Positions 1-9,385 of a DNA stretch of 64,000 nucleotides are shown piece by piece. The stretch is from Serratia grimesii NBRC 13537. GTDB taxonomy: Bacteria > Pseudomonadota > Gammaproteobacteria > Enterobacterales > Enterobacteriaceae. Under the pieces are notes generated by a model. The model was not told where the DNA came from, did no database searches, and saw only the letters and a program-made list of their open reading frames with translations. The translations under genes were made by a program, and so were the position numbers. Position 1 is the stretch's first letter. Each line of letters opens with the position of its first letter. The stretch covers positions 124,001 to 188,000 of the forward strand of contig NZ_BCTT01000010.1 of NCBI RefSeq assembly GCF_001590905.1, written 5' to 3'.

Positions 1-1078
1 CGACCGCGGCCAGCAAACGGTCGATATCCTGCGGATACACTTCGCCAATGTTGCCAATACGGAAGCAATCGCTCTGCGATACCTTCCCTGGGTAAATAAC
101 GAAGCCCTGTTGCTTCAGGCGCTGATAGAACTCTGAGAAACGGTAATTTTCTGCCTTAGGCGAATAAAAGGCAGTGATGATCGGTGAGTGAAGTTCGTCA
201 TCCAGCAACGTTTCAAACCCCAGTGCGCGCATCCCTGCGACCAAACGTTGCTGGTTAGCGCAGTAACGGGCGTTACGCGCATTAATGCCCCCTTCTTGCT
301 CCAGCTCGCGCAACGCCTGCGCAAAAGCCAGTAAGGTGTGAGTGGGCGATGTAAAACGCCATTTGCCGGCGTTATCTTCCATGCAGCGCCACTGGGCATA
401 CAAGTCCAGCGACAGCGAACGGGAACGTCCAATGCACTTTTCCAACTCGCGATGTCGGGCTATCACAAAAGCAAAACCCGGCACGCCCTGAATGCATTTA
501 TTGGCAGAGCTGATCAGATAATCAATGCCCAATGCATCCACATCCAACGGAATGCCACCGAAACTGCTCATTGCGTCCACAATCAACGTTTTGCCATTAC
601 GCGCCGCCAAGCCCGAGATTCGCTGCAGCGGATTGAGCATTCCCGTCGTGGTTTCACAATGCACCATGGCGATATGGCTGATACGCGTATCGCTTTTCAG
701 CACCGCTTCCATTGCGTCCACATCCGGCTCGTTCACTTCACCGCAGTTAAATGCATGGTGATTGATGTCCATCAACCTGGCCATTTCAACCATGCGTGCA
801 CCGTAAGCGCCGTTATTGACGATCAACAGTTTGTCCTGTGGGCCAATCACCGTTCCCAACACTGCTTCTACGGCAAAACTGCCACTGCCCTGTAATAACA
901 CCGAGGTGTAGCCTGTTGATTGAGTCGCCAACCCCACCAACTGCTGACGGATGCTCTGCACTACACCCAGGTTGTAATCTTCATCCCAGGTACAGCTATC
1001 GAACAACATGGCCTCTTTCACCGTTTTTGACGTGGTCAGTGGTCCAGGCGTTAACAACAGGTAATTATGTTCAGACAT
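1..1078 (-). CDS. phnW: 2-aminoethylphosphonate--pyruvate transaminase, 3' end cut off by the window edge
   Basis: PLP-dependent class V aminotransferase that moves the amino group of 2-aminoethylphosphonate to pyruvate, giving phosphonoacetaldehyde and alanine. Translating the minus strand from ATG at 1078 gives [17 protein letters not shown], typical of the PhnW N-terminus, and further on [13 protein letters not shown], which carries the PLP-binding lysine. About 359 codons are present; family members are about 365-370 residues, so only the last few residues lie outside the window. It is divergent from phnR, with a GntR-type operator between them, so induction by aminoethylphosphonate is likely. 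The partner phosphonatase or transport genes would lie to the left and are not visible. Confidence 0.9.
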   Translation of the reverse strand, partial: MSEHNYLLLTPGPLTTSKTVKEAMLFDSCTWDEDYNLGVVQSIRQQLVGLATQSTGYTSVLLQGSGSFAVEAVLGTVIGPQDKLLIVNNGAYGARMVEMARLMDINHHAFNCGEVNEPDVDAMEAVLKSDTRISHIAMVHCETTTGMLNPLQRISGLAARNGKTLIVDAMSSFGGIPLDVDALGIDYLISSANKCIQGVPGFAFVIARHRELEKCIGRSRSLSLDLYAQWRCMEDNAGKWRFTSPTHTLLAFAQALRELEQEGGINARNARYCANQQRLVAGMRALGFETLLDDELHSPIITAFYSPKAENYRFSEFYQRLKQQGFVIYPGKVSQSDCFRIGNIGEVYPQDIDRLLAAV

Positions 1079-1092
1079 TTCATCCACCCAAT

Positions 1093-1104
1093 TGGTCTAT
1101 ACCA
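1093..1104. promoter_or_regulatory. Probable PhnR (GntR-type) operator between phnW and phnR
   Basis: The near-palindrome TGGTCTATACCA matches the TGGTnTAnACCA pattern of many HutC-subfamily GntR regulators. A second partial copy, GGTATAG, follows at 1111-1117. It lies 15 bp upstream of the phnW start and about 120 bp upstream of phnR. Assignment to PhnR is inferred from position and regulator family. Confidence 0.6.
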
Positions 1105-1221
1105 GATTGCGGTATAGTGGCGGTAAATTTACTCTGGGGTCAAACGACAACCGTAGCTGAAACAAAAAATTCATCTGCGCATGTATAATGAGCACGTGCC
1201 GAAATGTCATAGCGAGTTGAA

Positions 1222-1944
1222 ATGAAAGAGCATCAGAGCGAGATACCCCACTACCTGCAAATCAAGGATCAGTTACAGACGCGTATCACCCTTGGCGAGT
1301 TACAGACGGGCGATAAACTGCCTTCTGAGCGCGAGTTGTGCACCATTTTCTCCACCACCCGGGTCACCGTCCGTGAAAGTCTGGCGCAACTGGAAGCGAC
1401 CGGGGCCATTTACCGTGCCGATCGCCGGGGGTGGTTTGTGACGCCAGAACGGCTGTGGTTGGATCCGACGCAGAACACCAACTTTCACCGGCTGTGCCAG
1501 GAACAAGGGCGCGTGGCTCGCACCGCACTATTATCCGCTGAAAAAACCACGGTACCGCATGACGTGATGCAACCGCTGGCATTATCGCCATCAGATAAAA
1601 TCTATCTGCTACGTCGTGTGCGCTATGCCGATGACCGGGCAATTTGTTACTGCGAAAACCACTGTCTGCCCGAACGAGTGCCGGAATTACTCCGCCGAGA
1701 TCTCAATGGCAGCCTGACCGAAATTTATCAGCAACACTACCACCTGACCTACCACAAAATGCATCTGTCGTTTTACCCAACCGCTCTGCCACACAACGCC
1801 GCAGCCGCATTGGGTGCGATGGTTGGCCTGCCGGCCCTGCTACTGCGACGATTGAATTACGATCAGCAAGGCCGCATCCTCGATTTCGACATCGAATATT
1901 GGCGTCACGACAGCCTGCGTATTGAGGTCGATACGCAAATGTAA
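1222..1944 (+). CDS. phnR: GntR/UTRA regulator of 2-aminoethylphosphonate degradation
   Basis: A 240-residue HutC-subfamily GntR protein. The N-terminal winged helix (about residues 8-75) contains [20 protein letters not shown], the usual GntR recognition region. The C-terminal two thirds form a UTRA ligand-binding domain ending in [15 protein letters not shown]. It is divergent from phnW, the arrangement known for the PhnR repressor of aminoethylphosphonate genes. The ATG at 1222 has only a weak ribosome binding site, but the N-terminus fits the family. It ends 60 bp from the convergent kdgR. Confidence 0.85.
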   Translation: MKEHQSEIPHYLQIKDQLQTRITLGELQTGDKLPSERELCTIFSTTRVTVRESLAQLEATGAIYRADRRGWFVTPERLWLDPTQNTNFHRLCQEQGRVARTALLSAEKTTVPHDVMQPLALSPSDKIYLLRRVRYADDRAICYCENHCLPERVPELLRRDLNGSLTEIYQQHYHLTYHKMHLSFYPTALPHNAAAALGAMVGLPALLLRRLNYDQQGRILDFDIEYWRHDSLRIEVDTQM

Positions 1945-1951
1945 GCCCAAA

Positions 1952-1985
1952 ATAAAAAGGCGCGGCCGTGAATGGCTGCGCCCTT
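1952..1985 (-). terminator. Rho-independent terminator downstream of kdgR
   Basis: Nine-pair stem (1959-1967 with 1974-1982, one G-T pair) and a six-base loop. Read on the minus strand it is followed by TTTTTATTTT. It lies between convergent phnR and kdgR and may serve both. Confidence 0.75.
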
Positions 1986-2005
1986 AAGTCCTCGTACAGA
2001 CAGGA

Positions 2006-2797
2006 TCAGAATGGGTAGTCGTGGTAACCCATTTGCTCGGAAATGTTACGCGCGGCGGTATGCAGACGTTGGATGTAATCTGCTCTGGCGTCTTCGGAGT
2101 AACGAATTGAAGGGAACGAAATGCTCAGACCCGCAGTGACCACACCAAAGCGGTCAAATACCGGCACCGCAATACAGCGCAGCCCTTCTTCTTGCTCTTC
2201 GATGTCTTCACCCACACCCTGTTCACGTACCTGATCCAACAACGACAACAGCGCGGTGGCGTCGGTCAGGGTGTTCGGGGTACTGCGGGTAAATTCAATC
2301 TGAGACAGGATTTGGGCTACTTCCGCCCGGTCACGCCAGGCCAGCAGCACTTTACCGATTGCGGTGCTGTGCAGAGGGTTACGCCGGCCAATGCGCGAGT
2401 ACATACGCAAGTTATACATGGCGTCGATTTTATGGATATAGACAATGCTATCTTCATCCAATGCCCCAAGGTGAATGGCTTCACGGGTGTGATGCGACAA
2501 CTCACGCATTTGGACATCAGCGCTGCGAATAAGATCAACGCTCTGTAACGACTTGGCGCCCAGTTCAAACAGTTTGAGAGTAAGCGCATATTTTTCCGAC
2601 TCGTCTTCCTGCGACACATAGCCCAAGGACTTCATGGTCTGCAAAAAACGGTAGACGGTACTTTTGGACATCATCACCCGCTGGGAAAGCTCAGTAATGC
2701 CGATCTCGCGTTCCTCGCCCAGCGCCTGCAAGATACCAAAAACCTTTAGCACAGATGACACGGCATCCGGTTGCTTATCTGGATCTGCGTTAACCAT
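2006..2797 (-). CDS. kdgR: IclR-family regulator KdgR (pectin/hexuronate catabolism repressor)
   Basis: A 263-residue IclR-family protein, close over its length to enterobacterial KdgR. The winged helix-turn-helix is at about residues 15-75 (ITELSQRVMMSKSTVYRFLQ), followed by the IclR effector domain with the RIGRRNPLHSTAIGKVLLAW signature, where 2-keto-3-deoxygluconate binds in KdgR. It is divergent from the MFS gene yebQ, the same neighbour as in E. coli. KdgR is known to repress genes for pectin and ketodeoxygluconate breakdown; no such catabolic gene lies in this window. Confidence 0.92.
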   Translation of the reverse strand: MVNADPDKQPDAVSSVLKVFGILQALGEEREIGITELSQRVMMSKSTVYRFLQTMKSLGYVSQEDESEKYALTLKLFELGAKSLQSVDLIRSADVQMRELSHHTREAIHLGALDEDSIVYIHKIDAMYNLRMYSRIGRRNPLHSTAIGKVLLAWRDRAEVAQILSQIEFTRSTPNTLTDATALLSLLDQVREQGVGEDIEEQEEGLRCIAVPVFDRFGVVTAGLSISFPSIRYSEDARADYIQRLHTAARNISEQMGYHDYPF

Positions 2798-2828
2798 ATA
2801 TCCTACCCAGCTTCTGTTTTAAGAAATT

Positions 2829-2843
2829 TGAACAAGAGTTTCA
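2829..2843. promoter_or_regulatory. Possible KdgR box between kdgR and yebQ
   Basis: TGAACAAGAGTTTCA matches 11 of 15 positions of the KdgR consensus core TGAAACATTGTTTCA, with the right arm GTTTCA intact. It lies 32 bp upstream of the kdgR start, where autoregulation or control of yebQ would be plausible. Only visual matching was done. Confidence 0.35.
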
Positions 2844-3022
2844 GTATACGCGGTACCTCAGAGACCATGCAATCTAGCCAAGGGATAAATGCCTGAGAAG
2901 GAAAGGGTTCGGCGTTTTGCTCTCATTGGTTATTACAATTGCGTGCGAAACTGTGGATGCAATCGCAGACGAATATGATTAGCATGGTAATACTCCCCCG
3001 AATTAATACCGCCGAGATCAAC

Positions 3023-4417
3023 ATGCGTCCTTGTACTGACGGCCTCCCCGTCCCGCAGCGCTATGGGGCTATCCTTGCCATTGCCTTGGGCATTACTGTT
3101 TCAGTGCTCGACGGTGCGATTGCCAACGTGGCATTGCCAACCATCGCCCGTGATCTGAATGCCAGTCCAGCCAGCTCCATCTGGGTAGTGAACGCCTATC
3201 AGTTGGCCATTACCATTTCACTGTTGTCGTTGGCCTCACTCGGTGACTTGATTGGCTATCGCCGAATCTACCAGGCTGGCCTGTTGGTTTTCAGTATTAC
3301 GTCACTGTTTTGTGCCCTGTCCGACTCACTGACGACACTGACCATTGCCCGCGTTCTGCAAGGTTTTGGTGCCGCCGCCATCATGAGCGTCAACACCGCA
3401 TTGATCCGCATTATCTATCCGCAGCGTTTCCTTGGGCGTGGTATGGGCATCAACTCGCTGATTGTCGCCTTTTCCTCGGCGGCAGGCCCCACCGTAGCAG
3501 CGGCGATCCTGTCTGTTGCGTCCTGGCAATGGTTGTTTGCCATCAACCTGCCGATCGGCATCGTTGCGCTGTTGTTGGGGATGAAATATCTCCCGGCCAA
3601 TAGCCAGAAAAGCACTAACCAGCGTTTTGATCCGACTAGCGCCGTGATGAACGCTCTGACCTTTGGGTTGTTGATTACCGCTATCAGCGGCTTTGCTCAA
3701 GGCCAGAGCCTGACATTGATTTTCAGTGAAATCGCTGCATTGCTGGTGATTGGCTTTTTCTTTGTTCGCCGTCAGTTGCGTCAGGAATTCCCCTTGCTGC
3801 CGGTAGATCTGCTGCGCATCCCCATTTTTGCACTGTCGATGGGCACTTCAATTTGTTCGTTCGCGGCACAAATGTTGGCAATGGTCTCGTTGCCGTTCTT
3901 TCTGCAAAGCACATTAGGTCGTGATGAGGTCGCCACCGGGTTGCTGCTAACGCCCTGGCCGTTAGCAATTATCGTCATGGCACCACTTGCAGGGCGGCTG
4001 GTAGAACATATCCACGCCGGGCTGCTGGGATGTATCGGCCTGGCGGTATTTGCATTGGGGTTGTTCCTGCTGGCGATGCTGCCGCATAACCCGTCAGATC
4101 TGGATATTATCTGGCGTATGGTTCTGTGCGGTGCCGGTTTTGGGTTGTTCCAATCGCCCAATAACCACACGATTATTTCCGCCGCCCCACGTAACCGTAG
4201 CGGCGGTGCCAGCGGTATGCTCGGTACTGCACGGTTGTTGGGGCAAACTTCTGGCGCTGCATTGGTGGCGCTGATGTTTAACCTGTTCCCCACCTCCGGT
4301 ACTCACGCCTCATTGATCCTGGCAGGCACCTTTGCCACTTTGGCGGCGGCGGTCAGCAGCTTGCGTATTACCCAACCGCGAGCACAACCGGCAGAAAGTC
4401 AGCAACAAGCCAAATAG
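3023..4417 (+). CDS. yebQ: MFS drug:H+ antiporter-like transporter YebQ
   Basis: A 14-helix (DHA2-type) major facilitator of about 464 residues, very close to E. coli YebQ (DGAIANVALPTIARDL, NTALIRIIYPQRFLGRGMGI). The reading frame is open upstream to a TTG at 2939, but homology begins at MRPCTDGLPVPQRYG, so ATG 3023 is chosen; ATG 2984 is an alternative. The substrate is not known in the family. It is divergent from kdgR, with a possible KdgR box between them, and a strong bidirectional terminator follows. Confidence 0.88.
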   Translation: MRPCTDGLPVPQRYGAILAIALGITVSVLDGAIANVALPTIARDLNASPASSIWVVNAYQLAITISLLSLASLGDLIGYRRIYQAGLLVFSITSLFCALSDSLTTLTIARVLQGFGAAAIMSVNTALIRIIYPQRFLGRGMGINSLIVAFSSAAGPTVAAAILSVASWQWLFAINLPIGIVALLLGMKYLPANSQKSTNQRFDPTSAVMNALTFGLLITAISGFAQGQSLTLIFSEIAALLVIGFFFVRRQLRQEFPLLPVDLLRIPIFALSMGTSICSFAAQMLAMVSLPFFLQSTLGRDEVATGLLLTPWPLAIIVMAPLAGRLVEHIHAGLLGCIGLAVFALGLFLLAMLPHNPSDLDIIWRMVLCGAGFGLFQSPNNHTIISAAPRNRSGGASGMLGTARLLGQTSGAALVALMFNLFPTSGTHASLILAGTFATLAAAVSSLRITQPRAQPAESQQQAK

Positions 4418-4423
4418 CAGGCA

Positions 4424-4453
4424 TAAAAAAACCCCGGCAAGCCGGGGTTTTTA
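4424..4453. terminator. Bidirectional Rho-independent terminator between yebQ and htpX
   Basis: Stem AACCCCGGC / GCCGGGGTT with a two-base loop, an A-run on the left and a T-run on the right, so it can end both convergent transcripts. Confidence 0.92.
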
Positions 4454-4465
4454 ACGTTATCAGGA

Positions 4466-5344
4466 CTACTTCAGGTACTGACCTGAACGCAGCGCTTCGA
4501 TACGCTTATCGAGCGGCGGGTGCGACATGAACAGTTCGCTGAACGACTTGGATTTGCCGTTGATGCAAAATGCCATCATGTTGCCCGCTTCCTGCGGTTC
4601 GTAACTGGTTTTCAAACGTTGCAATGCCGCAATCATCTTCTCGCGACCAACCAGTTTGGCAGAGCCGGCATCGGCGTAAAACTCACGGTGACGTGAGAAC
4701 CACATGGTGATGATGCTGGCCAAGATGCCGAACACCAGTTCCAATACCATCGACACACCGAAATAGATCATCGGGTTACCGTTACCTTCCCCTTCGCCGT
4801 CACGGTTGCCCAGGAAGCCTGCGGCCGCCTGTGCGATCAGACGTGAGATAAAGATTACGAAGGTGTTCACGATGCCCTGAATCAGCGTCATGGTGACCAT
4901 GTCGCCGTTGGCAACGTGGCTGATTTCGTGGGCAATAACCGCTTCTGCTTCGTCACGGCTCATGCTCTGCAACAGACCGGTGCTGACAGCAACCAGCGAC
5001 GCATTACGGCGTGCCCCCGTAGCAAAGGCGTTAATATCCGGTGCATGGTAAATCGCCACCTGCGGCATGGCGATGCCTGCCTGTTGTGACTGACGGCGTA
5101 CTGTTTCCAGCAACCAGTTTTCAGTTTCGTTACGCGGTTGTTCAATCACTTCCCCGCCAACGGAGCGCAGCGCCATCCATTTAGACATCAGCAATGAGAC
5201 AAACGAACCGCCGAAGCCGAACAGACCAGCCATGATCATCAGGCCCTGAACGCTACTGGATTGGATTCCCGTCAGGCTGAGTACCAGCCCGAAAACCAAC
5301 ATCACCGCCAGGTTGGTGAGCAGGAACAGAGCTATACGCATCAT
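4466..5344 (-). CDS. htpX: Membrane zinc metalloprotease HtpX
   Basis: A 292-residue M48B peptidase of the inner membrane involved in quality control of membrane proteins alongside FtsH. Two N-terminal membrane segments (residues 1-55) are followed by the zinc motif in [13 protein letters not shown] and two further hydrophobic segments, with a C-terminal [14 protein letters not shown] motif typical of the family. The length equals the usual 293 residues. A good sigma-32 promoter lies about 57 bp upstream, consistent with its known heat-shock control. Confidence 0.95.
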   Translation of the reverse strand: MMRIALFLLTNLAVMLVFGLVLSLTGIQSSSVQGLMIMAGLFGFGGSFVSLLMSKWMALRSVGGEVIEQPRNETENWLLETVRRQSQQAGIAMPQVAIYHAPDINAFATGARRNASLVAVSTGLLQSMSRDEAEAVIAHEISHVANGDMVTMTLIQGIVNTFVIFISRLIAQAAAGFLGNRDGEGEGNGNPMIYFGVSMVLELVFGILASIITMWFSRHREFYADAGSAKLVGREKMIAALQRLKTSYEPQEAGNMMAFCINGKSKSFSELFMSHPPLDKRIEALRSGQYLK

Positions 5345-5400
5345 AAAATGTTTACTTCCTCATAAATGTTAACAAAACGCTGTCTCGGATACCCTAGATC

Positions 5401-5426
5401 GTATGGGCATTCGTCACAGTTTCAAG
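5401..5426 (-). promoter_or_regulatory. Sigma-32 (heat shock) promoter of htpX
   Basis: On the minus strand CTTGAAA (5426-5420), 12 bp, then CCCATAC (5407-5401). This fits the sigma-32 pattern CTTGAAA-N11-16-CCCATnT. Transcription would start about 50 bp before the htpX ATG. Confidence 0.7.
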
Positions 5427-5428
5427 AG

Positions 5429-5481
5429 TTGCACGCCATTAACCTACTAAAAATACGAAACTTTACAAAAATGGCGTGCAA
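5429..5481. repeat. 12-bp perfect inverted repeat upstream of the htpX promoter
   Basis: TTGCACGCCATT (5429-5440) and its exact reverse complement AATGGCGTGCAA (5470-5481), separated by 29 AT-rich bases. The left arm abuts the sigma-32 -35 box. It could be a paired operator; nothing known was matched to it. Confidence 0.6.
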
Positions 5482-5541
5482 GCAATGCTTTTCAAATTGT
5501 AAACGATTGTTGCGTAAAGCGGTGGGTTTTCTAACGGAAAT

Positions 5542-5925
5542 TCAGCGCTGTTTGCTATTCAAACGCCCGAGGTGGGTATAAACGAACCCTTCAGCGTATT
5601 TCAGCCCATAACCCAACGTGCGGTCAAAGCCGATATGCGCACACCAAATCAGTGCCACCATCAACCAAACCGGCTGTTGGAACCATACAAACACCAGCCC
5701 ACACAGTATTGGACCTATATAGGAATGTGCGATGTTATACCCTATCGCCCCGGCCTTTTTACCCCGTGTATAGGCGAGAAATGAAATGTCAGGCAGCAGA
5801 AAACAACCGGCAAATACCCACCAACTATAGTGTTGGTAATAATATATCGCGACAGACAGGCTCAGAACCAGCAGCGCTTCAAGCCGCAGCAGGGTACGCA
5901 TCGTAGGCGTTAGGTTGCTCATCAT
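5542..5925 (-). CDS. DUF4260 family small membrane protein
   Basis: 127 residues with four hydrophobic segments (about 12-28, 32-52, 62-85 and 88-105) and the sequence PDISFLAYTRGKKAGAIGYN, typical of DUF4260 proteins. The function is unknown. The start ATG at 5925 follows GGTGAGG at a suitable distance; a second ATG comes directly after. It sits alone between htpX and the prc terminator. Confidence 0.72.
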   Translation of the reverse strand: MMSNLTPTMRTLLRLEALLVLSLSVAIYYYQHYSWWVFAGCFLLPDISFLAYTRGKKAGAIGYNIAHSYIGPILCGLVFVWFQQPVWLMVALIWCAHIGFDRTLGYGLKYAEGFVYTHLGRLNSKQR

Positions 5926-5975
5926 ATTGACCTCACCGCGTGTTTAACGTCGACAAGCGCCTCAGGAGCGCCCAT

Positions 5976-6004
5976 TAAAAAACGCACCCGAAGGTGCGCT
6001 TTTC
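5976..6004 (-). terminator. Rho-independent terminator of the prc transcript
   Basis: Stem CGCACC (5983-5988) / GGTGCG (5993-5998) with a CGAA/TTCG tetraloop. On the minus strand a TTTTTT run follows, 22 bp after the prc stop codon. Confidence 0.88.
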
Positions 6005-6025
6005 ATTTGCTGATGTTCGACTGCG

Positions 6026-8062
6026 TTACTTCGCCGCCGCTGGCTGCGCCTGGTCAAGGTGCGCCAGATCCAGTGCGATATGCACTGTTTCATCCAGGTA
6101 TGGGTCTGGTTCCTGGTAATCCTTCGGCAGATCATCCAGTGACTTCAGCGGCTTCTTACCGGCACGCTGCAGACGGTCATTAATACGCTGCAGGCGGGTA
6201 GCATCATCATCGTGGTTCTCTTTCTCACGCTGGGCGAGATTGAGTGAAACGATGTTACGCTTGTCCTTCAGTGCCTTGTAATGCGCGATATCCTGCGCGA
6301 TGTACTGGAACTCAGGATCCTTCGCGATACGCTGATCATGATCTTTCAGCAATTCAGGCTCGAACGGCTTCAAATCCCCGGTTTTAGTGTAGGTCGCAGC
6401 ATTGATGCTGTCCCATGGCATCGCGTTATCTTCAAACGCTTCGCCGGTTTCTGCTGGATCAACACCGGTTGGCATCAGGATATCCGGCGTCACACCCTTA
6501 CGTTGAGTACTGCCGCCATTTACGCGATAGAACTTCTGAATGGTGTACTGCACAGAGCCCAGGGCCGGCCATTCAGGACGCAGCATCTGATCGTAAATGC
6601 GGTTCAGCGAACGGTACTGCTGAACAGTACCTTTACCGAAGGTTGGTTCACCGACGATCAATGCGCGGCCGTAGTCCTGCATTGCCGCAGCAAAAATTTC
6701 GGATGCCGAGGCGCTGAAACGGTCAACAAGTACCACCAGCGGTCCTTTGTAATAGGTCACGCCATCGGTGTCTGCGTCTTCACGCACTTTACCGTTGTTG
6801 TCACGTACCTGCACAACCGGACCACTCGGAATGAACAGACCAGACAGCGACACCGCCTCAGTCAGAGCACCACCACCGTTAGTACGCAGATCGATGATCA
6901 GGCTCTTGACGTTTTGCTTGGCCATTTTCTGCAACTGCACTTTCACATCATCGGTCAGGCCAACGTAGAAGCCGGGAATATCCATCACCGCAACTTTCTC
7001 ATTGCCGACAGTCTTGATGGTCATTTTCACTGCACGGTCTTCCAGACGGATACGCTCACGGGTCAGTGTAACCACCCGCGTTTTAGTACCCTTGCCTGCT
7101 GGCAGGATATCCAGGCGCACTTTGCTGCCCTTTGGCCCTTTGATCAGGGAAACCACGTCATCCAGACGCCAGCCGATCACATCAACCATAGGTTTGCCTG
7201 CCTGGCCAACGCCAACAATACGGTCACCCACGGTAATCGCCTTGCTCTTCGCCGCTGGGCCACCTGGCACCATGGAATTGATGAGGGTGTAATCGTCATC
7301 CATCTGCAACACAGCACCAATGCCTTCCAATGACAGGCTCATTTCGGTATTGAACTGTTCGGTGTTGCGAGGAGAAAGGTAGTTGGTATGTGGGTCGATT
7401 TCATGCGCAAAGGCATTCATCACCAGTTGGAATACGTCTTCGCTGTTGCTTTGCGTCAGGCGCTTAATCGCGAACTGATAACGCTTGGTCAGCGTATCGC
7501 GTATTTCCTTGTCGGTCTTACCGGTAAGCTTGAGGTTCAGCTCGTCATATTTGACTTTCGCATCCCACAAGCTGTCCAGTTCGGCCTTGTCTTTCGGCCA
7601 CGGCGCCTTGCTGCGGTCGAGATCGATAGTGTCGTTGCCGGTGAAGCTCATTGGCTTTTCCAGCAGCGATAAGGCATAGGTAAAACGCTCAAAACGGCGT
7701 TTCTGAGCCAGATTGTACAGCGCGTATGGTGTATCCAGCTTACCGCTTTTCAGTTCTTCGCCAAGCTGATTGCGCTTGTTAGCGAATTGCGCCACGTCAG
7801 AGGCCAACAACACATTATGGTTGTAGTCCAACATATTCAGGTAACGATCGAATATCTTGCCTGAAAAGTCCGCGTCGAGGGAAAACTGGCGGTAATGAGA
7901 GCGAGTGAAGCGCGAAGTTACGCGCTCACTCACAGTAGCATGTTGCGGTTCCTGCTGAAGCTGAGGCAGTTGATCGATGCGGATGTTGGCTGTGTCCGCT
8001 CCGTAACTTACACCTGCCCACAACAGACCCGCGACTGCTGTTAATCTGACAAATTTGTTCAT
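6026..8062 (-). CDS. prc: Carboxy-terminal processing protease Prc (Tsp)
   Basis: Periplasmic S41 protease that degrades proteins with hydrophobic C-termini and trims penicillin-binding protein 3. The frame stays open to 8110, but MNKFVRLTAVAGLLWAGVSYG is a clear signal peptide matching E. coli Prc, so ATG 8062 is chosen (678 residues). The N-terminal domain is followed by a PDZ domain (GIGAVLQMDDDYTLINSM, GGPAAKSKAITVGDRIVGVG) and the serine-lysine catalytic core (DRFSASASEIFAAAMQDYG, GEPTFGKGTVQQ). Only 19 bp separate it from proQ upstream, so the two are very likely co-transcribed, as in E. coli. Confidence 0.96.
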   Translation of the reverse strand: MNKFVRLTAVAGLLWAGVSYGADTANIRIDQLPQLQQEPQHATVSERVTSRFTRSHYRQFSLDADFSGKIFDRYLNMLDYNHNVLLASDVAQFANKRNQLGEELKSGKLDTPYALYNLAQKRRFERFTYALSLLEKPMSFTGNDTIDLDRSKAPWPKDKAELDSLWDAKVKYDELNLKLTGKTDKEIRDTLTKRYQFAIKRLTQSNSEDVFQLVMNAFAHEIDPHTNYLSPRNTEQFNTEMSLSLEGIGAVLQMDDDYTLINSMVPGGPAAKSKAITVGDRIVGVGQAGKPMVDVIGWRLDDVVSLIKGPKGSKVRLDILPAGKGTKTRVVTLTRERIRLEDRAVKMTIKTVGNEKVAVMDIPGFYVGLTDDVKVQLQKMAKQNVKSLIIDLRTNGGGALTEAVSLSGLFIPSGPVVQVRDNNGKVREDADTDGVTYYKGPLVVLVDRFSASASEIFAAAMQDYGRALIVGEPTFGKGTVQQYRSLNRIYDQMLRPEWPALGSVQYTIQKFYRVNGGSTQRKGVTPDILMPTGVDPAETGEAFEDNAMPWDSINAATYTKTGDLKPFEPELLKDHDQRIAKDPEFQYIAQDIAHYKALKDKRNIVSLNLAQREKENHDDDATRLQRINDRLQRAGKKPLKSLDDLPKDYQEPDPYLDETVHIALDLAHLDQAQPAAAK

Positions 8063-8081
8063 GCCTTGGTTGGCCTCCGTA

Positions 8082-8792
8082 TCAGAACTGCAAGTGTTCT
8101 GCGCGCACAATCATCGCCAGACCGGAAGAGAGCTGCACACGTACGCCATCTTTAGCGATTTCGAGTACGGTAGCATCCATCGCGCTCTTGCCTGCTCTGA
8201 CTTTGATTTCTTGGCCAATTTGCAGTTTAGAGATATCCGTGACTGGCACATGACGCTGCTGGCTTTCCTCTTTTACTGGGCGAGGTTGGCGAGCTGGCTG
8301 TGGGCGAGTTTGTGGGCGCGGCTTGCGGTTCTCCGGTGCGGCTCCACCTTCACGACGCACGGCAGGCTTTTTACCTGCTGGGCGCGGACGGCGTGGTTCC
8401 GCATCGGCTGATTCACCGGCAGCTTCACGTTTTTTCGCGTTTTGTTCGGCACGTTGTGCCTGAACGCGCGCTTTCGCTTCTTCAAGCTGTTGACGGGCAT
8501 GATCGACATGCTGCTGTTCCAGCTCACCGCACGGATTACCGTCCAAATCGACGCGCTGTGCGCCAACTTTGACGCCGTACAGATAACGCCAGCTTGAGGT
8601 GTACAGGCGCAGAGCAGAACGCAATTGCGTTTTACTCAGGTTTTCTTCCCCTTGAACACGCTCGACCAGATCCTGAAAAATACCGATTTTCAACGGGCGA
8701 GCTTCGCCCTCGGCGCTAAAGCAGAGCGGAAAACGCTCGGCAAGAAAAGCAATGACTTCTTTACTAGAGTTCAACTTAGGTTGATTTTCCAT
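8082..8792 (-). CDS. proQ: RNA chaperone ProQ
   Basis: 236-residue FinO-family RNA-binding protein that stabilises many small RNAs and mRNA 3' ends. The N-terminal FinO/ProQ domain covers about residues 5-120 ([34 protein letters not shown]). A long Lys/Arg/Pro-rich linker (about 125-180) follows, then a small C-terminal Tudor-like domain ([20 protein letters not shown]). The length and order match E. coli ProQ (232 residues). First gene of the proQ-prc operon. Confidence 0.95.
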   Translation of the reverse strand: MENQPKLNSSKEVIAFLAERFPLCFSAEGEARPLKIGIFQDLVERVQGEENLSKTQLRSALRLYTSSWRYLYGVKVGAQRVDLDGNPCGELEQQHVDHARQQLEEAKARVQAQRAEQNAKKREAAGESADAEPRRPRPAGKKPAVRREGGAAPENRKPRPQTRPQPARQPRPVKEESQQRHVPVTDISKLQIGQEIKVRAGKSAMDATVLEIAKDGVRVQLSSGLAMIVRAEHLQF

Positions 8793-8887
8793 GAAATTTC
8801 CTGATTACAACGGGTTTGCCAACCAGCGCAGGCATGAACAGGCGTCATTATAATGACGCCATCGGTAAATGCCACGTTAACCGTAGA

Positions 8888-9385
8888 TCAACTTGCTGCA
8901 ACAGTGACATATTTCGCACTATCACACTGTTCCAGCTGCGCGCAAAGCCCCGCCACCACTGCTTCCAGGCCCCTTTCGTCCTGTTCGTCGAAACGTTGAT
9001 AAACTGTGCTGTCAATATCAAGAACGCCGATAATCTGACCGCTAACATTCAGCGGCAGCACAATTTCTGCATTACTGGCCGCGTCACAGGCGATATGTCC
9101 CGGGAACGCGTGGACATCGCCAACGCGTTGAACGCGGTTTTCCGCCACTGCGGTACCGCATACGCCTTTACCCACCGGAATACGCACACAGGCGATTTTT
9201 CCCTGGAACGGACCGAGCACCAGTTGCTTACCGTCGATCAGGTAAAAGCCGGCCCAATTCACGTCGTCAAGACGCTCGTTGATCAACGCACTGGCGTTGG
9301 ACAACGCAGCGATAAAGTTGGTTTCCCCGTCGAGCAGCGCACATAAATCACGTTTTAAATCTGTGTAGAACTCTTCTTTAGTCAT
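8888..9385 (-). CDS. msrC: Free L-methionine-(R)-S-oxide reductase (fRMsr)
   Basis: 165-residue GAF-domain enzyme that reduces free methionine-(R)-sulfoxide. The three conserved cysteines are Cys66, Cys76 and Cys100, in GKIACVRIPVGKGVCG and HIACDAASNAEIVLP. These align with Cys84, Cys94 and Cys118 of the E. coli protein (yebR), the last being catalytic. It starts at ATG 9385 and lies 95 bp upstream of proQ on the same strand. The divergent letA is unusually far away. Confidence 0.92.
   Translation of the reverse strand: MTKEEFYTDLKRDLCALLDGETNFIAALSNASALINERLDDVNWAGFYLIDGKQLVLGPFQGKIACVRIPVGKGVCGTAVAENRVQRVGDVHAFPGHIACDAASNAEIVLPLNVSGQIIGVLDIDSTVYQRFDEQDERGLEAVVAGLCAQLEQCDSAKYVTVAAS

Noticed and set aside
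5482-5520. CpxR site upstream of htpX (two GTAAA repeats)
   Set aside because: The repeats are separated by 10 bp, outside the usual CpxR spacing, and no better copy was found.
6281-7333. 350-codon open frame opposite prc
   Set aside because: Antisense shadow of a well-supported gene; no ribosome binding site or protein family match.
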